Source: Dysgonomonas sp. PF1-14 | GTDB taxonomy: Bacteria; Bacteroidota; Bacteroidia; Bacteroidales; Dysgonomonadaceae | Direction of reading: 5' to 3' | Assembly: GCF_029892965.1 (NCBI RefSeq) | Contig: NZ_JARXWN010000002.1 | Coordinates: 1 to 64,000 of the forward strand | DNA length: 64,000 nucleotides | Shown: positions 59,370 to 64,000 of the stretch, piece by piece | Position numbering within the stretch: position 1 is the first letter of the stretch | Layout of the letters: each line of letters opens with the position of its first letter | Notes under the pieces: generated by a model | What the model saw: the letters and a program-made list of their open reading frames with translations, nothing else | Told to the model about the DNA's origin: nothing | The model's database searches: none | Program-made: the position numbers and the translations under genes

Positions 59370-59377
59370 CAAAGTTA
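59370..59377 (-). promoter_or_regulatory. -7 promoter element for the GLPGLI operon
   Basis: TAACTTTG on the minus strand with a TTTG -33 element at 59396-59399, separated by 18 bases, a good Bacteroidota promoter. It directly touches the operator at 59378. Confidence 0.7.
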
Positions 59378-59393
59378 GTCTATTTTTTTAGAC
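59378..59393. promoter_or_regulatory. Candidate operator 1 of the GLPGLI operon
   Basis: GTCTATTTTTTTAGAC, a GTCTA-N6-TAGAC palindrome filling the spacer between -33 and -7. A protein here would block RNA polymerase. Confidence 0.65.
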
Positions 59394-59406
59394 AACAAAT
59401 CATTCC

Positions 59407-59422
59407 GTCTAAAAAAATAGAC
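59407..59422. promoter_or_regulatory. Candidate operator 2 of the GLPGLI operon
   Basis: GTCTAAAAAAATAGAC, the exact reverse complement of operator 1, upstream of the -33 element. Centre-to-centre spacing of 29 bases allows two dimers on related DNA faces. Confidence 0.65.
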
Positions 59423-59443
59423 ACAAGTGTGAAAAAATAAAAA

Positions 59444-59470
59444 AAGGAAATAAGTAAGACCTATTTCCTT
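59444..59470 (-). terminator. Hairpin terminator after the Bcr/CflA-type MFS gene
   Basis: AAGGAAATA (59444-59452) pairs with TATTTCCTT (59462-59470); on the minus strand the stem runs into a long T tract. 28 bases past the MFS stop. Confidence 0.8.
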
Positions 59471-59497
59471 GTATTATCTGATGTAGAACAAACTGCT

Positions 59498-60733
59498 TTA
59501 TCGAATCAAATCCTTGCTATATTCTTCTCGCACATTTATCCTGCTGAATACAATAATAAAAGCCAGCATACTGCACAGGAAGAAAGCCAGACCGACAGCG
59601 ACTATAGTACCATCACTTATAAAGCTGGATACAATGGTACAGATAAAAGCTACTGCCAACTGTATAGACCCGAATAACGCCGACGCTGTACCGCTACTGT
59701 TAGTATCGGCAAAAGGTGTTATAGCCAGTTCTGTAGTTGTAGGGAATAGCACACCTATAGGGAATACATAGAAGAACAGAACAATAAGTATCCCTGTCAT
59801 ACTTATTCCTATATACATGGCTGTCAATAATATCAGACCGGCTACTGTCATAAACAACAAAGCATATTTTACTAGCTTATTTGTAGCGACATACTTTTGA
59901 AATACACTGGTGAGAAACGAACTCAGCATCAGCCCAAAAGCATTGATAGAAAATATAATGCTGAACGCACCGCTCGAAAATCCTCCTTTTTCCATGATAA
60001 GGAAAGGCCCATTAGCCACATATATCATCAGAGCACCGTTTACTATACCGGCAATAAGGGAATAGACAACGAACTTTCTGTTTTTAAGAATGCTCCAATA
60101 ATCCTTTACTACATTTGTTTTCTCCTGATCTGCACTTTGCTTATGCGTTTCGGGCAGGGCAGACAGAGTAAGCAGAAACAGAAATATTCCCAGACCGGCC
60201 ATTGCTCCGAACAGAGCTTTCCAGTTAAACAGCTGCAAAATACCATTGCCGATACTCGGCGCCAATATAGGAGCAATACCCATGATAAGAGCAAGTAAAG
60301 CATATATCTTCAATGTTTTCGACTTGTCGAAATAGTCAGTCACTATAGCACGGGAAATAACAACTCCGGCACAACCGCCAATCGCTTGTAGGAAGCGTAC
60401 GACCCACAGTTGTTCTACCGTCCTCACATAGATACAAGCAACGGAAGCCAGTGTGAATATAACCAGAGATACCAATATCGGTTTCTTTCGTCCGAATTTA
60501 TCGGCTAAAGGCCCCCATATCAGCTGACCGACAGCAAATCCGGCTAAAAATGTCGACAACGAGATTTGCACAGAAGCGACCGATGTGGAAAATGCTTCGG
60601 ATATCATGATAAATCCGGGCAGATACAGGTCTATACTCAATGGCTCGAGTGCCGTAAGCAAAGCCAGAATAATAATAACAATCCATTGGATAAAACTAAA
60701 ACCTTTCATACTTTTTCTTATTTTGGTGGACAA
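59498..60733 (-). CDS. Bcr/CflA-type multidrug MFS exporter
   Basis: A proton-driven inner-membrane exporter of the DHA1 Bcr/CflA group. The 411-residue protein has 12 hydrophobic segments. The group signature is SIDLYLPGFIMISEAFSTS in helix 1, with MFS motif A GPLADKFGRKKPI after helix 2 and FLQAIGGCAGVVISRAIVTD in helix 4-5. Substrates may be drugs, sulfur compounds or peptides. The AraC regulator lies 61 bases upstream on the same strand, so its product probably controls this gene. The start could be at the ATG of residue 9 (MKGFSFIQWIV). Confidence 0.92.
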   Translation of the reverse strand: MSTKIRKSMKGFSFIQWIVIIILALLTALEPLSIDLYLPGFIMISEAFSTSVASVQISLSTFLAGFAVGQLIWGPLADKFGRKKPILVSLVIFTLASVACIYVRTVEQLWVVRFLQAIGGCAGVVISRAIVTDYFDKSKTLKIYALLALIMGIAPILAPSIGNGILQLFNWKALFGAMAGLGIFLFLLTLSALPETHKQSADQEKTNVVKDYWSILKNRKFVVYSLIAGIVNGALMIYVANGPFLIMEKGGFSSGAFSIIFSINAFGLMLSSFLTSVFQKYVATNKLVKYALLFMTVAGLILLTAMYIGISMTGILIVLFFYVFPIGVLFPTTTELAITPFADTNSSGTASALFGSIQLAVAFICTIVSSFISDGTIVAVGLAFFLCSMLAFIIVFSRINVREEYSKDLIR

Positions 60734-60794
60734 AAGTATAAAAGATACAAGGCAGGTTTCTTATAATTATGGGCTGTTTACTTGCACAAATGGG

Positions 60795-61625
60795 CTAATT
60801 ATCCCTGAATTCGGTCGGGGTCAGTCCTGTATGCAGTTTAAAAAACCGGGTAAAGTAGGCAGGTTCGCTGAACCCCAGATCGAAAGCTATTTCTTTCAGG
60901 CTTTTCTTTCTGAGCCTGATTTCCTTCTTTATTTCCAGTATCAGCTTTTCCTGAATATGCTGCTTTACAGTTTTACCAGTCCCTCTCTTGCAAGCTTCGT
61001 TAATAGTCCGGTTAGTCATCCCGAAATGATCAGCATAAAAATCGGTTTCTCGCTCGGTGATAAAATTGCGGTCTATCTGTTTCATCAATTCGGCGACCAG
61101 CGAATCGCTTTTATTATCGACAGCATCTGTATTCACAAAAAGGGCTGATATGTGAAAAAGGAATGCCTCCATATAAGATTCCATAAGCACAAGCCTGTTA
61201 TTACCATTGTATTCCTCTAAAACAAGCTCATTCAACCGTTTGAGCATATCAACAGTATTATTATCCAGTTTGAGAAAAGTGCTTGCTGTGTAACCGTTCA
61301 GATAATCGGATTTCAGATGCTGATTGATATTAAAAAGTACATCGTTATGTATGGCATACAGGAAGCCCTCCTTGCCATCTACGTCCAACCGGTCTATTTG
61401 TCCGGGAAATATCAGTACCACCTGATTTTCTTCCAGAACGTATTCTTCAAAATCGAGAAAGTATGTCTTATTTCCATCTGTTTTGGTAAACCAAAGGAGC
61501 TGATAGAAATCGTAACGCTGATAATTATCGAAAACAGTATCTTCTCCCATCTCTTCCAGACGGAATATCTCGATGAACTTATTATCACCGAGCTTGTTCA
61601 GGAATATATCTTTGTTGTCGATCAA
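60795..61625 (-). CDS. AraC-family transcriptional regulator
   Basis: The C-terminal 100 residues (about 175-276) hold the two HTH motifs of AraC/XylS proteins, with the second signature segment LKEIAFDLGFSEPAYFTRFF followed by KLHTGLTPTEFRD. The N-terminal cupin-like part (about 20-120) senses a ligand and reads YQLLWFTKTDGNKTYFLDFE and QVVLIFPGQIDRLDVDGKEG. Complete, 276 residues. It sits just upstream of a multidrug-type MFS exporter in the same direction, the usual pairing of an inducer-sensing activator with its efflux target. The ligand is unknown. Confidence 0.93.
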   Translation of the reverse strand: MIDNKDIFLNKLGDNKFIEIFRLEEMGEDTVFDNYQRYDFYQLLWFTKTDGNKTYFLDFEEYVLEENQVVLIFPGQIDRLDVDGKEGFLYAIHNDVLFNINQHLKSDYLNGYTASTFLKLDNNTVDMLKRLNELVLEEYNGNNRLVLMESYMEAFLFHISALFVNTDAVDNKSDSLVAELMKQIDRNFITERETDFYADHFGMTNRTINEACKRGTGKTVKQHIQEKLILEIKKEIRLRKKSLKEIAFDLGFSEPAYFTRFFKLHTGLTPTEFRDN

Positions 61626-61755
61626 CTTCTTTAATGCTTATTTGTACCGGATACAAAAATAATAAAGATATGGCTACCTGCTGAACAATAGGCTGAAAAC
61701 TATGGTTTAAATAAATAATATAGAGCAAACATCAGTTTGTATGGAAATAATCATG

Positions 61756-61763
61756 TAAATTTG
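61756..61763 (+). promoter_or_regulatory. -7 promoter element for crcB
   Basis: TAAATTTG only 4 bases before the crcB ATG, with TTTG at 61736-61739 (spacing 16). Transcription should begin at or next to the start codon. Confidence 0.5.
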
Positions 61764-61767
61764 AAAC

Positions 61768-62124
61768 ATGTTAAAACAGATACTATTAGTTGGTACAGGA
61801 GGCGCAGTGGGCAGTATTTTACGGTTTCTCACTTCGGTTTTCGTTACCCGGTCCGAGCCTTTTCCGTTCCCTGTAGCTACATTTATCGTAAACATATTGG
61901 GATGCTTCTGCATCGGACTTTTCGCCAACCTGATACCGTCCAACAATCTGCGTTTCCTGCTCATCACAGGTTTTTGCGGAGGTTTTACCACATTTTCCAC
62001 CTTTGCCAGCGAAACCATTACGCTGGTAAATAATAACCAGACACCTATTGCCATCACTTATGTCGTATTAAGCTGTGTCATAGGTGTTGCCGCCGTATGG
62101 TTGGGAATGTATGTCACCAGATAA
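61768..62124 (+). CDS. crcB: Fluoride exporter CrcB/Fluc
   Basis: A dual-topology dimeric fluoride channel of the inner membrane that relieves fluoride toxicity. The 118-residue protein has four hydrophobic segments and the family motifs GGAVGSILRFLTS, NILGCFCIGLFANL with the pore Asn, and GFCGGFTTFSTFASE with the conserved Phe and Thr/Ser tracks. A single gene is present, so it forms a homodimer. I looked for a fluoride riboswitch upstream and found none. The next gene starts 93 bases downstream. Confidence 0.94.
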   Translation: MLKQILLVGTGGAVGSILRFLTSVFVTRSEPFPFPVATFIVNILGCFCIGLFANLIPSNNLRFLLITGFCGGFTTFSTFASETITLVNNNQTPIAITYVVLSCVIGVAAVWLGMYVTR

Positions 62125-62217
62125 TTTACCTTTTTAGTAAATTTAACGTTCTTCGGAATGCAAATCGTCATCAAAAAGCATCTATACAGTATCGCACAAT
62201 AAAAAGAACACAAGCAT

Positions 62218-64000
62218 ATGAAAAAGCAAATTTTAATTAGTTTAATATTATTATTTAGCATCACCATGTCTGCACAAGTATCAAACAACAAATACGACAG
62301 TGACTGGAAACTGGTAACCCAGTATGAAAAACAGAGTCTTCCTCAGTCTGCTACAAAGCAGGTAGACCTCATACTGCAAAAGGCTATCTCGGATAAGAAT
62401 AATACACAAATAATCAAAGCACTAATCTATAAGAGTAAGTACAAGAAGAATATAGATAGCAGCGATAACGAAGGTCTGTTCCATGATCTGGATTCGCTAG
62501 CAAAACAGACAAGCGACATTGCTGAAAAGTCGTTGCTGCACTCTATGTTGGCAGAGTTGTATGTAAACTATTATCAGAACGACCAGTGGACAATCCGTCA
62601 GCGTACCAATTTGGCTGATTTCGTACCAGAAGATATGAAGGAATGGAGCAGTAATATCTTCAAAAATAAGATTATAGAGAATATCGACCTCTCCATAAAA
62701 GATGCTGCCGCACTGAAAGGAAAGACAACAAAAGATTACAACGATATCATTCTATTGGGAACTGACGGGCAAAAATACTACCCTACCCTCTACGACTTCC
62801 TGATGCAGCGAACTACCTATATAGCCGAAAGCATACAAAGTATCGAAAATCAAGAATTCGACCTTTCCCCTACAGGCTTTAGTATAGAGCAACTGACCGT
62901 TCCTGCCGATGAATATATCAAGCTGAATATAAGTACTGATGTGGCAAAGAGTCAGCCTGTGCTGTTGTATTATCAGCAGTTTCTGAAAGAATTGCTTTCC
63001 CGTGACCTGAAATCGACAGCAGCATTGACCGATATAGACCGGATAGAATATCTAGGCAGATATTCCCGTTCTTTCTCCGGAGAAAAAAGATTAGAGGTTT
63101 ATACCAACCTGTATAAGATGTATGAAAACAGCGAAGTATCTACCGAAATAATTGATAAAATCACTGACGCATATAATTACGGACTACCCAACCTTAGTGG
63201 AAAGGAAGTAAATAAATCTATATATGACTGGCTGAACAAAGGCATCGACAAATACCCTGCCTCTTACGGAGCCAGCCTGTTGAGAGAGAAAAAAAATCAG
63301 ATGGAAAACCCCATACTGAATATAATGGGAAACAACCTGCAATATCCCGACAGTCTGGCAAAACTGGATATTATTCATAAAAACATTCAGGCATTAAGCG
63401 AAAAGCCAAAGCTCACCCTGTATAAAGTAGAGAAAGGCAGATACAATATTATAAAAGAATATCCTCAAACCCTTGTATCGGCAACAACATATAATGAAGA
63501 TACCTTATCTGTCGATCTCGGAAATCTGCCGATAGGGAAATACTGTTTTAGCACATTATCGAAAGCAGTTTTAGATAATCCTCCTAAGAATTCTTCGACC
63601 AGAAACAATCGTTACGACTTTGTTGTATCGCGCCTTGTATCTTTCTCACGCAATAGCGGATTACACGAATATGAGATATTTGTGGTAGACCGCATTTCGG
63701 GTAAACCTATGAAGGATGTGAGTATCAGCATTTACCCACAACAAGGTGATAATAAAGTAAAAAAGACCGGACTTATAGAAACACTCAAAACTAACGAACT
63801 GGGACTGGCTGTTTATAAAGATAAATTACATGCCGATGATTACAATAGTTATTATGTGGCATCGTACAAAGTTGCATTAGGTAACGATTCGTGCCTGAAT
63901 GCAGAGAATCTGAACGGATCAAACCACAGATGGAGAGGCGTACAAACTCAAAGCGATCCTCAGCCGGCAATCTCCGTATTCAACGACAGAAGCATTTACA
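62218..64000 (+). CDS. Alpha-2-macroglobulin family protein (partial, runs off the window)
   Basis: An open frame from the ATG at 62218 to the last base, 594 codons, with no stop. Residues 1-20 are a signal peptide (MKKQILISLILLFSITMSAQ) without a lipobox. The middle is helical (about 25-330), then beta-rich MG-like domains follow: GLHEYEIFVVDRISGKPMKD near residue 480 is the MG2 lead-in, and the last residues VFNDRSIY are the start of the F-x-D-R-x-x-Y-R-P-G signature of bacterial alpha-2-macroglobulins. These trap proteases in the periplasm or act on the surface. Whether it has the thioester cannot be seen. Confidence 0.82.
   Translation, partial: MKKQILISLILLFSITMSAQVSNNKYDSDWKLVTQYEKQSLPQSATKQVDLILQKAISDKNNTQIIKALIYKSKYKKNIDSSDNEGLFHDLDSLAKQTSDIAEKSLLHSMLAELYVNYYQNDQWTIRQRTNLADFVPEDMKEWSSNIFKNKIIENIDLSIKDAAALKGKTTKDYNDIILLGTDGQKYYPTLYDFLMQRTTYIAESIQSIENQEFDLSPTGFSIEQLTVPADEYIKLNISTDVAKSQPVLLYYQQFLKELLSRDLKSTAALTDIDRIEYLGRYSRSFSGEKRLEVYTNLYKMYENSEVSTEIIDKITDAYNYGLPNLSGKEVNKSIYDWLNKGIDKYPASYGASLLREKKNQMENPILNIMGNNLQYPDSLAKLDIIHKNIQALSEKPKLTLYKVEKGRYNIIKEYPQTLVSATTYNEDTLSVDLGNLPIGKYCFSTLSKAVLDNPPKNSSTRNNRYDFVVSRLVSFSRNSGLHEYEIFVVDRISGKPMKDVSISIYPQQGDNKVKKTGLIETLKTNELGLAVYKDKLHADDYNSYYVASYKVALGNDSCLNAENLNGSNHRWRGVQTQSDPQPAISVFNDRSIY

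Noticed and set aside
61681-61767. Fluoride riboswitch upstream of crcB
   Set aside because: The conserved GG-GATGG and CCGCC elements of the crcB motif are absent and the leader is too short.

Overview
This window is chromosomal DNA from a member of the Bacteroidales (Bacteroidota), most likely a Dysgonomonas-like organism; the genus is an inference from overall gene style. Supporting signs are the many -7 promoter elements of the form TAnnTTTG, the scarcity of strong Shine-Dalgarno sequences, and lineage-typical genes: N-succinylornithine carbamoyltransferase (argF'), DUF4290, DUF3943, DUF4350, a TamL-type Omp85 lipoprotein and a GLPGLI protein paired with an outer-membrane beta-barrel. I see no rRNA, tRNA, CRISPR array, integrase or intact insertion sequence. 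Nearly all coding DNA is housekeeping.

Layout. 0-8.9 kb: end of transketolase and rpiB, convergent dgt, two small lipoproteins, an orphan phage-terminase-like HTH protein set among repeats, a 14-TM-type MFS exporter, a TPR protein and corA. 9-16 kb: a phosphoethanolamine-transferase-like enzyme, then a glycogen/alpha-glucan cluster (GH57, GT4 glycogen-synthase-like, debranching enzyme). 16-17.2 kb: a gene-free stretch with a foldback element and an unexplained set of nested inverted repeats. 17.2-19.5 kb: lgt and a flavodiiron protein. 19.9-27.1 kb: a divergent membrane/AAA cluster (RDD, SpoIIM-like, DUF4129, DUF4350, MoxR, DUF58). 27-35 kb: maeB, two S41 peptidases and rfbA-rfbC-GH25 lysozyme. 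35-41.5 kb: DUF4290-rimM, then proB-proA-small basic ORF-acyltransferase-argF'. 41.5-53.7 kb: tamL, VOC protein, SpoU methyltransferase, an ATP-grasp-like protein, 2-Cys peroxiredoxin, PatB/MalY aminotransferase, FKBP with a Cys-rich tail, GH13 amylase, Bax-inhibitor-1 protein and aldo/keto reductase. 53.8-64 kb: GNAT-DUF3943 operon, GLPGLI-beta-barrel operon, AraC-MFS operon, crcB and the start of an alpha-2-macroglobulin.

The most unusual content is intergenic. Three repeat systems occur as mosaics: (1) a 19-bp unit TTTTAACTAAAAWGTAACG, seven copies, that brackets repeat blocks at 36.6-37.0 kb and 46.6-47.1 kb, with the same two block types in permuted order; (2) a roughly 125-bp multi-hairpin repeat running from TTGCC to GGCAA, with compensatory changes between copies; (3) a 184-bp foldback element whose arms co-vary, plus hairpins built on GTAGGGGCGAA. 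Separately, the GLPGLI operon promoter carries two identical GTCTA-N6-TAGAC palindromes placed around its -33 and -7 elements, a strong candidate operator for a repressor not encoded here, and the peroxiredoxin promoter has an ATAG...CTAT inverted repeat upstream.

All calls come from reading sequence and translations by eye; no database search was run. Several starts were moved inward from the longest reading frame because the upstream codon is a TTG or lies inside a promoter element.
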